From assembly GCA_021018995.1 (NCBI GenBank), contig CM037590.1, positions 86,274,097-86,338,096 on the forward strand: a stretch of DNA of 64,000 nucleotides, in the 5' to 3' direction. Below, one piece after another: positions 33,401 to 45,930 of this stretch (positions within the stretch are counted from its first letter, which is position 1; each line of letters opens with the position of its first letter). The stretch comes from Chloranthus sessilifolius (taxonomy: Eukaryota > Streptophyta > Magnoliopsida > Chloranthales > Chloranthaceae). The position numbers were made by a program, and so were the translations under genes. The notes beneath the pieces were generated by a model. The model did no database searches and had not been told where the DNA came from. It saw only the letters and a list, made by a program, of their open reading frames with translations.

Positions 33401-34850
33401 TAAGCTTTGCTAGTCCCTGAGTAAAGGAGAAATTAAAAACAAGTATTGAAAATAGAAAATGCCACTTTTGTATGGAGCACAGAAGCATTTAGCATATGCA
33501 TTAAGCCTTTTAAACTCCTAGGTGATCCCTAGTGGAGGAGTGAAGTCTCCTAAGGGTTTTCAGTGAAGTTCCCCACAAACTTCCATATGAACATGATTAA
33601 ACCAAGTGCAAGCAGGTACAAGTTATGTCCCATCAAATTCATCTTTATTTCATACCTTACCCTTTTGAATTTAGAAGTTCCAAAACAGTAAATGTAAACC
33701 AATTTAATAACTAAATCCTAAATCCTTTTTCAAACTCTTTTTCTTTTTGTTTTTCTATATATATATATATATATTTCTTTTTGTATATTTTCTCATTTTT
33801 TAAATATTTTTTAATTTTTATATATGGGCTGGAATGCCACAGCTATACAATTGACACACTACTGCCTTCAAATGTGCTTTCTTCTTCTTCCACCAAATGT
33901 CAAACCAGCTCAACCTTTTTCAGCTTCTTCTCCTTTACCTTCTGAAATCTCAGAGTGAGGCTTGGGTTGTATCAGGTCACTGAGGCTTGGGTTTAAATTC
34001 TCTAGTTTCTGTCAAAGAAAGGTTGAAAATTTTTAGGCTCATATGGTGTATACCAAGGCAATTCAAAGGGTAGGTATTTTAGCTCAAATTGTCCAAAAGA
34101 TGGCCTTACATCATGTCTTTGATGTCATGAGTTCTATCAACTTGTCTCAACTTAGAGTGCATAACTTCTAGCGAAAGAAAGCAGGTTCAAACAGTCCTTA
34201 GAGCAGAAAGATTTTGCCAAAACACTCTTCAAAAGAAAATTTTTCAGGCCAAACTCTCACTGGGTATGGTTTTCCTTAGGATTCACAGGACATGTTCTTA
34301 CTTTTTCTCTCCTTAATGGTTCACTACATACTGATTATGACAAAAATTTCTTGATGATGTCTTTCATGAAAATGATGAATTTTCAAAAGGATCTAAAACA
34401 TTAAACTGTCTACCATACATTTTTAAATCTTCCTTTTTCAAAAGTGCTCAGTTTGAAATTCTGCTAAATATGTTTTGATTTCATTCATACCATTGCACTT
34501 GGCTTAATTATCTCATACAAAAAAAAAATTAATTAATTTTTTTTCAAAATTACCTTGCTATACCCCCAAATCTATGAGGAACAGTGTCCTCACTGTTTTG
34601 GAAGTATAATAAAAGGAAATAGCAGGATAAGCACAAGGATAGTAGCAAATGAAACATAAAGAACAAAGTAGAACAAATTTAAACACAAAGGAAAGCTAGA
34701 AACTCAGTTGGAACTGATAAAACATAAATTTTATTAAACATAAGTAATTACAAAACACAAGAGAACCAGGATAGTCTAAATTTAACAAGTATGTACAACA
34801 AAATCTTACATACAAACTAACTACAACCAAATCCTAAACATAGTCTACAC
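33401..34850 (-). other. Element C: non-coding region between env-like ORF and LTR
   Basis: No coding sequence recognised. It matches the same region of C1 block by block. A (TA)n-rich tract is near 33,755-33,775 and A/T-rich DNA near 34,520-34,545. Confidence 0.75.
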
Positions 34851-37439
34851 CTAATCAGAATCTGAGTCAGTACTTAATAAGGTCATTGGCTCCCATCCTT
34901 GTTGCTCAACAATTTTGTCATACTCCTTGAAATTCTCCCTCCTCTTCAGTTTCTCAGTGTTGGAAGCACCCTCCTTAGTCCTTTGGCAGATGGCTTTCGA
35001 GGCTTGGTGCTACCCTAGGGCATGGTTGGCTCCTTTATGAATACCCCAGCTGCTGAGGGTAGTTTCTTTCCTACTAAGGTGGACTGCAGGGTGTCTGCCA
35101 GCTTGGCTAGCATCTCAGCCTTTTGCTTCTCCTCCTCATATACACTAAGGGTCTGTCTGCACAATTGCTCCCATTTCAACTTCTCCACTCTATGCTCTAG
35201 CTTCAGCTGGTCAATCTCAACGACCAATGGCAGCTTCACCCTGGTGTTTAGCACAACCATCCCTTTAATGACATCCCTCCTGATGTAAGGATTTTCATTC
35301 ATTGCTCTGTGAAGGGTGGAAAATGGGGGCACAGGGTTTACAAATGCAGGGACGATGGCCCTCTTAATAGGGTCAACAAAAAGATGGTATGGTATGGGTG
35401 CTGATGGTGAAATAGAAAGGGAAGGTAAGGGAGTGGGTGCTAGCTCCTCCTTAAGGTCAATGGGTACATGCTCTTCCACATGGTCAGTCTGAGTAGCAGC
35501 ATGGATGAACAAATCTACATCCTCAAAGTCAATCTGAGTAGCAGCATTAGAAGTAAGAATTACAGGTGCTAGTGGGATTGAGTCTGCCACCTCAGCAATG
35601 GTAGGCACTACTACAGGGGACAATTGAGGAGATGGAGGTGTACTGGGTACAGGAGTAGGTGTAGGAGTGGGAATTGGAAGAGGTTGGGAGGTTGGGAAGT
35701 TGAGATTAAAGTGGATTGAATGGCATGGAGGCATGTCGCCATAGCAGACTGATTTGCTGTGTTGGTTTGGAACTGGGCTAGGATGGATGTGAGAAGGGAA
35801 AGAATCTGGGCAGAGGCCTCTGGTAGGATTTGGGCTTGGGTAATAGGTGGAATGGGTATAATGGGCTGGAAAGGGGATGTGGAAGCATGGTGGAAAGGGA
35901 TAGGGTGTGGAGAGTCAGGTGAAGGGGATTACTCATGCCCAATGTCCTCCACAATAGAGTCAATTAGGGATGAATACCCCTCAGTGGTCAAGTGTTCCAG
36001 ATCCTGGGTAGGTGACATGGTGGTAGTGGGGTTAGTCTCAAAAGGTATGGAAAGTGGAGAGGAGACTGGGCCATATGATGTAGGAGTTGCTGGTGCAGAG
36101 CTTAAGGGTTCAACAGATGAGATGGATGGGCTAGCTAGAGGAGTTGTGGCTGATTTGGATTTTCTCTGGGAGGTGATTGTGATGGGAAGTGAAGGTAAGG
36201 TGACAATTGGGTCTGTGGTGGGAGGAGCTAACACAGGGATGATTGTGGTGATGGTGGAAGGGATAACTGGGCTACTGGAAGGAATGGGGACTGAGATGGA
36301 TGGTATAGAAGGTGTTGGAATAGGGATGCTAACAATAGGCAAGGGCACAACAATGGAAGGGAGGAGTATGGCTGCAGAGATCACAGGTGGGGGTACTAAG
36401 CTGGTACCAGTAGATGTAGGCAAGGCTCTAAGAAGGCTGATGTAGAGGTCCCAGGTGCAACTGTTGACCATGCTCTTCTTCCAAACACTTTGGGACTCAA
36501 ATTTTCCACTGGCTCATCCTTTTATATCCCCTTCCTTAGCAGAGCAGTGATGAGTCTGCTGTAGGGTAACCTTAGCAACATCTATCCTCTTTTTATCTTC
36601 TCATTCACATCTACCATGGCCTCAAATATCAGCTGAGAGGCATTCAAAAACTGGCCCTTGGAGAAAAAGTAAAGGGCATCCACTAAAGTGGTTCTTCTCT
36701 CCTGTTGATGTCCACTGACATAAATATTCTTCCTCAAGATTGAATCTATGAAAAGCAGGCTAGGATCTAGATCTCTCCTCATCAATGACTCCCCAGAGCC
36801 CACAATGCCTTGAGTAAGGTGTCTGGCCATTGCTCTGAAGGACACATTATTAGGTGCTCCTATGCCATAAACTAAATAAAAAATGGATGGGACCCCTAAT
36901 GCCAAACCATTATCACTGCAATCCACAACCAACTCCCAATTTTCAATCAAAACCACAAGGGTAGGATCAGTTGACCCTGGCTTCACCTTTTTCCTGATAT
37001 TCTGATACCACAATTTGACTAGTCTTGGGTAGACTTTCTCTTATAGTGGGGTCAACAAGGGTGTTAGGGATGCCTTTACCAGGTAGTCCAATGTTTCCTT
37101 ACACTCCTCTACCTTAGAAAAATAAGGTATGTCATAAATTTTCTCGGGAATCAAATCTAAGGCATCCACAAACTCATTGGGGGTTGTCATGTTCTCAGGT
37201 ACCTCAGTTTCAGCCTCAGGGTTAGGTTCAGGCACAAGGATGTCCTCAATAATTTCTTCACTGATTTTTGTTTTCTTAGCTTTCTTGGCTTTCTTAGGTC
37301 TTTTCATAATGAGCTTCCTCTTATCAGGTGGGTCATCTTTGGGCTGTGTAGCTATCCTACTTGATTTTCTGGTGGATTTTTGGGCAGATTTGGAAGGGGC
37401 TTTGAAAAGATCAGCTAGGGTATCCTCACATTCTGCCAT
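34851..37439 (-). pseudogene. Athila element C: env-like ORF
   Basis: The ORF begins MAECEDTLADLFKAPSKSAQ at 37,439 with a Lys-rich basic stretch (KRPKKAKKAKKTK) and an acidic stretch (VPEPNPEAETEVPEN). After a stop near 37,040 comes VYPRLVKLWYQNI...LGVPSIFYLVYG, which resembles the putative plant transposon protein domain of Athila ORF3, then SLMRRDLDPSLLFIDSILRKNIYVSG. Next is a long Pro/Ser/Thr-rich segment (35,929-36,471), then 240 codons (35,015-35,734) with a PTPTPTP tract, AATQTD repeats and a coiled coil (VEKLKWEQLCRQTLSVYEEE). The end is STDSDSD at 34,851. It has a stop and several frameshifts. I see no clear transmembrane span, so the env name follows position only. Confidence 0.68.
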
Positions 37440-38561
37440 TGGGATTCAAACTTCGCACAATACTTGTCAACAACCCACAACAAGTTCCTTTCTCAATTCA
37501 ATTAACCACACACACTGAAAGCCTCCAAAAATATAGAACTAAAATGTTGGAAAATCACCGAACTAAGGTTTGAGGAAGAACTTACCCAGAAAGCCTAGGG
37601 TTTCTCAGAAACAATAGCACACAACATCAAATTAGCTCCAACCAGGTGCAAAATGTCGACCTTGGAAAATTGATGCACTTGGAACAACGGCAGGGTACTT
37701 GAGATTAGAACTAGTGAGATGGAGAAGGAAGAAGGAAATTGGAAATTGGGCAGAGGAGGAACATAGCTTGCAACAGAAGCTGTCGAATGGATGGAATGAC
37801 CTGTCGATAGGTATAAAATGAGTAAATTCCTATTTCAACAGGATTGGAAAGAAGATTTCAACAGGTTAAAGTAACCTGTCGAACAGTTAAAAACAATTAG
37901 AAATGCAGACTTCTCAGGCTGAAGGTGTCGAGAAGTTGGATGAACCTCTCGACAGGTGCAAAGCTTCAGAACAATCAAGTCGATAGGTTCATGCATCCTA
38001 TCGACAAGTACACAGGCTTCAGATTTGACAAGTCAAGAGGTTCATCCAACCTCTCGACAGGTTTATAATTTTCAGAGATTAACCTCTCGATGGGTATCAA
38101 AACCTATCGAAAACACAGCCAACACCTTCAGTACCTGTCGACTCCTCTCTCAACTTCTCGACAAGTACTCAGATCCTATCAAAATTTAGATGTACACCTT
38201 CAGTACCTATCAAGAATCACTTCACACCTCTCGACGGGTCATAATACCTGTCGAAATGTACATTGGGAACCCTCAGTACCTGTCAAAATTCTCTCTACAC
38301 CTCTCGACAGGGTGTTTTTCAGTTCAAACTTATTTCTCATTAATTCTCAGTCTAACTTCCACACAGATATATCAATCCTACTATGTTCCCACTTACTTTC
38401 TCATGCCTTGGAGACCTTCCTACCCTGATTATAGATGACTCATGATTCTGAATGAAAAAAACTAAGCAAAATTGGATGCATATTTACAATGCCAGACAGA
38501 TATGAAAATAGTAACAGCTATAGAACTGACAGTTATGATACATAGTGTACAATGTTGAGAA
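37440..38561 (-). other. Element C: spacer between integrase and env-like ORF
   Basis: A non-coding spacer of about 1.1 kb. The part 37,780-38,320 is filled with the same CCTCTCGACAGGT words that occur in the element's LTR; no ORF is credible here. Confidence 0.75.
37780..38320. repeat. Internal array of CTCGACAGGT-like words
   Basis: About 18 variants including AACCTCTCGACAGGTGCAAA near 37,945, CCTATCGACAAG near 37,998, AACCTCTCGACAGGTTTA near 38,050 and CACCTCTCGACAGGGTG near 38,300. It is outside the LTR, between pol and the env-like ORF. Confidence 0.85.
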
Positions 38562-39766
38562 TCAGTCACACTTTGGAGGTTCTTGAAGGTGAATGGTCAC
38601 CACAGGCTCTACTATATTTTCAATAAAGGGTTTGAGCCTTTGACCATTGACTTTCATGATCTTACCATCCTTTCGATCCATGATTTCAACAGCTCCAGAT
38701 GGGGATATATGCGTTACAATGTAAGGTCCCTCCCATCTAGAACTCAACTTGCCTGGGAAAAATTCTAATTTGGAATTGAACAGCCATACCTTGTTGCCTG
38801 CAACAAACCCCTTTCTCAGCAAGTGCTTATCATAAAAAGCTTTGCCTTTTTCTTTGTAGATCCTTGCATTGGAGTAGGCTTCAAATCTCAGCTCCTCCAA
38901 TTCTGACAACTGCAGCCTCCTATGCATACCAGCAGAAGTTAGATCAACATTCAATGATTTAATAGCCCAATAAGCTTTGTGTTCTAACTTCACTGGTAAA
39001 TGGCATGCCTTGCCACATACCAACCTAAAGGGAGACATCCCTATTGGGGTCTTATAGGCAGTTCTATATGCTCAAAGAGCATTAGTCAACTTCAGGTACC
39101 AATCCTTCCTACCTCCTCTCACAGTTTTCTCTAAAATGTGTTTGAGTTCTCTATTAGAAATTTCTACCTACCCACTGGTCTGTGGGTGGTATGGGGTTGC
39201 AACTCTGTGTGTCATAAAGTACTTTCTAAGCAAGTTCTCAAACTATCTATTACAGAAATGGCTTCCCCCATCACTAATGATAGCTCTGGGGTACCAAACC
39301 TAGAGAAAGTGTTATCTTTCAAGAAATTGATGACAACTCTGTGGTCATTGGTTCTTGTGGCTATGGCCTCAACCCATTTGGTCACATAGTCCATAGCCAC
39401 AAGAATAAAATTGTATCCATAAGAAGGAGGAAAAGGACCCATGATGTCAATCCTCCAAATGTCAAATAATTCAACAATTAGTATAGGTTGTAAAGGCATG
39501 GAATTTCTTTTGGAGATACTTCCCATTTTCTGGCATCTTTCACAAGCTTTGCAATGCTGCCATGCATCTTTGAAGATAGTGGGCCAATAAAATCTACTTC
39601 AAAGTATCTTTGCAGCAGTCTTATTTCCACTGAAATGGCCTCCATAGGCCTGTTCATAACACATGGTTAGTATGTTGTGGAATTCATTCTCAGGGACGCA
39701 CCACCTCACAACTTGGTCTGCATAGTGCTTGAAAAGGTATGGATCCTCTCACACGTAGTGTTTGAT
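38562..39766 (-). pseudogene. pol: Athila element C: integrase
   Basis: Reading leftward: zinc-binding segment with HFSGNKTAAKILRSRFYWP and HCKACERCQKMGSISKR, core with DIWRIDIMGPFPPSYGYNFI (first Asp), VDYVTKWVEA-like MDYVTKWVEAIATRTND, then a frameshift near 39,280 before the second Asp. The C-terminal part (38,562-39,038) is an intact 158-codon stretch typical of Athila: [81 protein letters not shown]. Most of the sequence is well preserved; a few stops and one or two frameshifts inactivate it. Confidence 0.93.
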
Positions 39767-41400
39767 CTAAGAAAAGAACAACTCCTTATCCATTTTGTTC
39801 CAATGTGGGGGAATCCTACCCACTACCAAGTAATTTACTATGTTTGCAAACCAAGGTACAGTCATGCTGACAGTAAACAGTTGTTCGTCAGGAAATGAGC
39901 CATTAATAGGCAACCTATCAAACTCAGCAGCTAGGATCCTGGATAGGTGGTCTGTAACTATATTTTCAACCCCTTTTTTGTCTTTAATCTCAAGATCAAA
40001 CTCCTGTAATAGGAGGATCCATCTGATTAATCTTGGCTTGGCATCCTTTTTAGACAAAAGGTACTTAAGGGCTAAGTGGTTTGTGAGCACCACAATCCTA
40101 GATCTTAACACATAAGACTTGAATTTTCCAAAGCATAGACACTGGCCAACAATTCCTTCTTAGTTTTGGTGTAGTTTAACTTAGCATCAATCATTGTTTT
40201 ACTTGCATAAGCAATGACACAAAGTAACTTGTCCCTCCTTTGCCCCAAAATTGTACCAATAGCAAAATCTGATGCATCACACATCAACTCAAATGGCAAA
40301 GAATAATCAGGTGCTTGAAGAACAGGTGCAGAGATTAAATAGCCTTTCAAAAACATCAAAGCAGTGAGACATTCATCATTGAATACAAAAGGAACCTCTT
40401 GGCACTACAGGTGATAAGGGGGATTTGAGATTTTGCTAAAATCTTTAATGAATCTCCTATAAAAAACAGCATGCCCCAAGAAGGATCTGACTTGTTTAAA
40501 AGTTTTAGGTGGAGGAAAATGTGCAATCAATTCAATTTTAGTCTGGTCTACCTCTATGCCTCTGTGGGAAACAACATGGCCAAGGACAATGCTCTGATTG
40601 ACCATAAAATGACTCGTTTCCTAACTCAAACTAAGTTGGTTTCCTCACATCTCTGTAGCACTAGGCTAAGATGATGTAGACATTGGCTAAAGTTGTCTCC
40701 AAAGATAGAAAAATCATCCATGAATATATCTAAAAATTGATCAATCATATTCGAGAAGATGGCATACATACACCTTTAGAAAGTTGCAGGGGCATTGCAC
40801 TATCCAAATGGCACCCTTCTATAGGAAAAGGTGCCAAATGGACATGTAAAAGTGATTTTCTCTTAGTTTTGTGGATACACAGGGATTTGGTTATACCCAA
40901 AATATCTATCAAGAAAGCAATAAAAAGTTTTGCCTATCAACTAGTCCAAAATCTGGTCTATGAAGGGCAAAAGAAAGTGGTCTTGACTGGTTTTTAAATT
41001 AAGCTCTCGATAATCAATGCACACCCTCTAACCAGTGGTTTCCCTAGTTGGAATTAGCTCACCAGAATCAGATTTAACAAAAATAATTCTAGATTTCTTA
41101 GGTACCACCTGAGTAGGTGCCACCCATTCAGAATCTGAAATGGGATAGATGACTCCTGCATCTAACAATTTGACCACCTCCTTCATCACTACCTCTTGCA
41201 TGTGGGGGTTTACTTTCTCTGCATCTCTCTAGAGGGTTTGGAGGATCTTATGCATACAAACAATATGACTGATTCCTCCAAGATCAGTAATAGTTCAACC
41301 TATTGCCGTCTTACGCTTTTTCAACACACACAACAACACTTCTTCTTACTCATCAGTGAGAGAAGAAATTATCACAGGTAACTTCTGATTTGTCCCAAAA
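39767..41400 (-). pseudogene. pol: Athila element C: reverse transcriptase and RNase H
   Basis: RT motifs in order on the minus strand: YPISDSEWVAPTQVVPKKS near 41,100, RVCIDYRELN near 41,020, FGYNQIPVYPQ near 40,900, KITFTCPFGTFSYRRVPFG near 40,840, and the catalytic box FMDDFSIFGDNFSQCLHHL near 40,710. RNase H reads FELMCDASDFAIGTILGQR (40,105-40,359) and IVVLTNHLALKYLLSKKDAK (39,767-40,111). DFSIFGD after the catalytic box is an Athila-type signature. More than ten in-frame stops and frameshifts are scattered through RT, so it is more decayed than the integrase. Confidence 0.92.
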
Positions 41401-42041
41401 AATGCATATTTCAAAGACTTGGGCAACTGTTTTAATTCTACATCAGATGGACTTATGAGTGAAGGCAACAAAGGTGCCTTTGAAGGTGGTGGAAGAGGCA
41501 ACACAGCTGGTTTACCTTGTTGCTAGCCCCACTCCAAAATTTAAGGCTTTCACCTCTTGAATCATAGGTGTGGGAGCCTTTTCTTCCACAATTTCACTCC
41601 ATATATTTTCAAAAATATCACACAAGTTATCACAATGCAGCAGCTTGGGCAAAGTCTCTTCCACAAACTCATCCAACACATCAATCAAAAAGCAATCCTC
41701 ACTATCCAAGTGAGGCTGACTTGCTACATTGTAAACATTCAATTTTACTTTCATATTACCAAAAGATATCTCCATTACACCTAATCTATATTGTATACAA
41801 GCATTGGCAGTGGCCATGAAAGGCCTGCCCAAAATTACAGGAATGGAGGTAGTACAATTGCTTGATTCCATGTCAAGAACTAGAAAATCTGTTGGATAGA
41901 AAAACTTGTCAACCCCAACTAACACATCTTCTATCATTCCCACTGATTTCATTTCAGATCTATTAGCCACCTATAATACCACATGTGTGGGCTTCAATTC
42001 TCCCAATCCTAACTTCTCATAAACTGAATATGAAAGTAGGT
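41401..42041 (-). pseudogene. Athila element C: protease region
   Basis: The active-site motif reads LLDLGPV, where the family has D-(S/T/L)-G-A, at the junction with the upstream frame near 42,050. The frame then continues through MANRSEMKSVGMIEDVLVGV and SIPVILGRPFMATANACIQYR, the conserved ILGRP block of Athila proteases, to the linker ending LNFGVGLATR at 41,512. A frameshift near 42,040 and stops near 41,970 and 41,510 break it. The conserved ISFGNMKVKLNVYN segment recurs in copy E (61,142). Confidence 0.88.
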
Positions 42042-43990
42042 TCACACTGGCCCCAAATCTAACAAGGTTGTTTCAATGATGTGATCCCCAATGATGCAAG
42101 GGATTGTGGGAACTCCAAGATCTTGGAGCTTTGTTGGGGTTACAATTGATAGCACTTGGTTCACTTTCTCAACACAAAAGACCTTCTTGGATAGGTGTCT
42201 CCTAGATTGTCTTTTGTGTGTGCACAAATCTTTCAAAAACTTTGCATAGGCTGACACTTGCTTGATTGCATCAAGTAAAGGCAAGTTGATCTTCACTTGT
42301 TTAAATGTTTCCATCATTTCCTCAACTTTAGCATTCTCCTTATCAAAAGGAGAAGGTGCTTGAAGTACATTAGGAAATGGAAAATGAGGGACTGATCTCC
42401 CATTTGTTGCCTTAGCAATCTCATCAGTTTTTTCTTTATTTTTGTTTTCATTTTTCTGTTGGGGTTCATCATCAACAACCCCCTTATTTCTCATATGCTG
42501 CTCCTGCTGCATATCATCATGGGTTATTCTTTCATTTCCTGCACTCTTCTCACACTCAACACCAACCTTGTAATCAACTAGCATTCCACTTCTCAAAGTG
42601 GTGACAGATTTAGCTTCTTCATGTGAAGAAGTCTCACCCACCAAATATTGCCCTTTTGGGTTGTTCATAGGCTGACTAGGCAGTCTTCCCTCTTCTCTCT
42701 TAATCAAAGTATTGGATAGTTGACCAAGGTGGTCCTCTATTTTTTTAATACTTTGGTTATGTGACTTAACTGTTTGAAACAAAGAGCCCAAATTCTACAA
42801 TGAAGCCAAAACTTGCTCTTCAAATGTGAGGGATCTAGAGGGTGCTGGGGTTGGTGCACTTTGATGCACAGGTTATGCCATTGGCTGGGCCTTAGGCTGC
42901 TGATATTAGGGCCTTCGAAAGTAAGTCTGCTAGTAGGGCTAAGCATTTCTATATGGCATGGACTGCTGTGGTTACTACTGCTGCTGATTTTGAAAGTTAT
43001 CTTACCTCCATCTCTAATTAGGGTAGTTTCTCCAATTATAGCCAGCAGTTGGCTGTTGTCCAAAGGACTGAGCAACATTAACATGTTCCATAACCAGATC
43101 TAGAAATTGGGTAGTAGAGGGACATTCTTCAAGGGAGTGAGTGGGGGACTGGCATATCAAACATGCCTCCTCCACTTTGGCAGCCATTGGAGACTGCATT
43201 GCTCCCATGAGCTTATCAAATTTTTGAGTCAAGCTATCTACCTTCCTCTCTAAATCATTGTATCCACTGACCTCATACATTTTTCCTCTTGTAGTGTTCT
43301 CTCTCACCAATCTAATAGGAGTCTCAATGTCCCTTGACAAAGTCTCCCTTTGCATGGAGTTTTCACTAATTATATCAAACAATTCTCATGCCTCCTCAGC
43401 TATCTTATGGAGGTAAGTACCTCCACACGAGGAATCAACCATGTCCCTGCCCTTGGGATCAATTCCTTGGTAGAAACTTTGAACAAGTTGTCATTCAGGA
43501 ATTTGGTGATGGGGACAGTGCTTCAAAAGCTCCTTAAATCTCTCTCATACTTGATGAAAGTCTTCAGTTAGGGACTGAGCAAATGAAATTATGCTCTTCC
43601 TTAGCTTACTCTTTTTGGACATGGAAAAAACTTTAGCCAGAAATTGACATTGAAGGTCATTCCAAGACTGCATACTATTGGTTGGGAGCATAGACAGCCA
43701 AGTTCTGGCTTTGTCCTTTAGGGAAAAAGGAAAGTGCCTCAGCCTGAGTGCTTCCTCTCCCAAACCAGTAATGTTGAAAGTAGTACACAAGCCTAGGAAT
43801 TTATCAATGTGCTTGTATGGGTCTTCCTTACTCAAGCCATGATATGAGGACAACATCTGTATGATAGAAGATTTAATCTCATAGTTCTCTTAGATAGCAG
43901 GGAATTGAATGCAGAAGGGGGAATTGTATACCCCTGGTGCATTGAATTCTTTCAATGTCCTAGGTTGCTCACCCATTGCAGCAATATCAC
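42042..43990 (-). pseudogene. gag: Athila element C: gag
   Basis: Capsid-type sequence lies at 43,545-43,856: LSKEDPYKHIDKFLGLC, LRLRHFPFSLKDKARTWLSM, SWNDLQCQFLAKVFSMSKKS, all typical of Athila gag. The zinc knuckle CLICQSPTHSLEEC (C-x2-C-x4-H-x4-C) is at about 43,140-43,180. After a low-complexity stretch comes IEDHLGQLSNTLIKREEGRLP and TTLRSGMLVDYK, then SAYAKFLKDLCTHKRQSRRH, which is shared with copy E at 60,670-60,720. Frameshifts lie near 43,540 and 43,020. The 5' end near 43,990 abuts Tat copy B2, so the leader, PBS and 5' LTR of C are missing. Confidence 0.92.
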
Positions 43991-44004
43991 AGTTACTCAC
44001 AGGC

Positions 44005-45930
44005 GTGTGTAGGATCCTCAAGGGTAGCGAGTTCTTTTCCTTGATCTTCATGATAAGTTAGGATTAGTGCGCATGCTCGACAACGAGGTTGATAATGGTG
44101 AAGAATGCAGGGGGATTCCCAAGGACATTCCCATCCTTCTAGGTTATAGTCGAAGACATTATCGAATTCATCTTCTTGATTTGATAGTGCTTGAAGTCCT
44201 ACATTGGCTCGTTTCGCTACCTCAAGGGCTAGAGGTCTATCCAGTAGTCCTTGTCGTCAGTCGAGGGAGGTTGCCATTCTTCCTCGAGAGATTTTTAAAA
44301 TATTTGGAGTTGTGGCAAATCCCGGGATATAGAATTGTCTAGTTCAAGTTCCTCTTCAAAGTCAATGAGAGTGACGCGAGCATTTCCCCCTAGGTCAACC
44401 AAATGACTGTTTTTCTGCCTCTTATGCCGGTAGCTAAGCTGGTAGGTCATTACTTGTGTTGGTTGTCATGAGGTTAGAGTGATTCGATTCTTCTATCGTA
44501 GAGTGTCGGGTCTAACTAGCGAAATGCTCTAATATGCTGGTGCATGCCATACAGCGAGGTTGGTATGGGTAAGCGATACAAGGGGAGTCCGAAGGGCATT
44601 CCCATCCCTCAAGGCCAAGGTCGAGGCGGATGCTATACGAGTTAGTATTTTCTTATGGAGTGTCATCTTTTTTGTATGTTAAGCATAGGTGCTCTTCACC
44701 ATCTTGCAAGGCTGCTATGTGAAATTCTTCGTCGTCAGTGGATTCTCAATCTTCTACTCGCGGGTTGAGTTATGGAGGTTCTTTTCTCCTCACTCCTGTG
44801 AATTCCTCAGTGTCAAACATGGGCTGGACTCCTTCAAGCGGTTTATCAATATTATCGCTTAGATTGGTTAAATCGTTGAACGCTTTAGTCATTTACTCAA
44901 TTTCCACCACTTGGGATATAGTTAAGGACACTTCCTTACACTTTGGCACATCTGCTTTCTCAGTGGTCCCATAGGCGAAGTGGTCATATAGAGACCATTT
45001 TGGTGAGGTAGGGGAAAAGTCAGTTTGCCGGCCATCTGATTGGTATCCTAACCCTATGTGCTTACATATTTGCATTGGGACAACAGGTCCTACGAGACCT
45101 TGCTTATTTTTTTTGAGTCCGGTGTAGGGGTGGTATCCAAGTTGGTACATAAGGTCCCACCCTTTTGTCATAATAGGGTTAATGGCATAGAGTTTGGCAA
45201 TGTCTAGGCTAACCTCTCTTCTCATTAATTTTATCGACTCGTTGGAGGAAAACTAGGAGGGGTAGGGGGACGGACTTTCACAATGATCGTCTCATCTGGG
45301 ATTCGAGTCTTTTAAATATGACCCGTGTTCAACACATAATCATGAGTGGTTGGTATGCTTGCCGCGTAATCAGTGTTTATCTCCTGGAGGGGTGCATCAG
45401 CGTATATACGGACAATGGAGTCCTCATATGAGAATTTAACACATTGATGATACATGGATGTGATGGCCTTCATCGACTCCAACAATTTCCTTCCTAAAAT
45501 GAGATTGTACATACTAGTAGAATCAGAAACGTGGAAGGTAACATCTTTCATTACAGGTCTGAGGCGAACTTGCAGCTTGATAGTTCCTTTGACAAAGCGA
45601 CGCGAGCCGTCATGAGCTATAAGTAACAGTGCGGAGGGCCTGACATCCTGCTCCATGTATTTGAGCATTTTCAATGTGGTGAGAGAGCAGATGTTAAGTC
45701 TTGCTCTCGTGTCAATTAGTGTGTGTGGTACAAAGAATCCTCTAATTATGATTGTAAGATATATGGAGGCCATACTCCCGTGGAGTGACTCTTTAGGCAT
45801 GTTTACGTCTATAAAAGTGAGTGTTGGAGGCTGTGTCATGACCGAGTTGATTTGATGAAGCTCATCCAGGGTTGTATCCTCATCCACTTGCATGTCTTCA
45901 AGTGTCTTTGTCAACAACTGGTGATGATTA
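44005..45930 (-). pseudogene. Tat copy B2: protease, G-patch-like segment and Cys/His motifs
   Basis: Protease lies at 45,312-45,917: VPHTLIDTRARLNICSLTTL (the family has DTGA, here DTRA, so the active site looks damaged), followed by SMYNLILGRKLL. Next, leftward, comes a G-patch-like stretch KGWDLMYQLGYHPYTGLKKN (44,893-45,225). After an acidic region two Cys/His motifs appear: CIAYPYQPRCMAC at 44,542-44,580 (His replaced by Tyr) and CILHHYQPRCRAC at 44,071-44,109, spaced 471 bp as in element B. The left end at about 44,005 abuts Athila C gag. It is a different copy from B because both cover the segment 44,015-44,590. Confidence 0.8.

Noticed and set aside
35759..36445. 228-codon plus-strand Gly/Met/Val-rich ORF
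   Set aside because: Shadow of the Pro/Ser/Thr-rich part of the minus-strand env-like ORF; no family resemblance.
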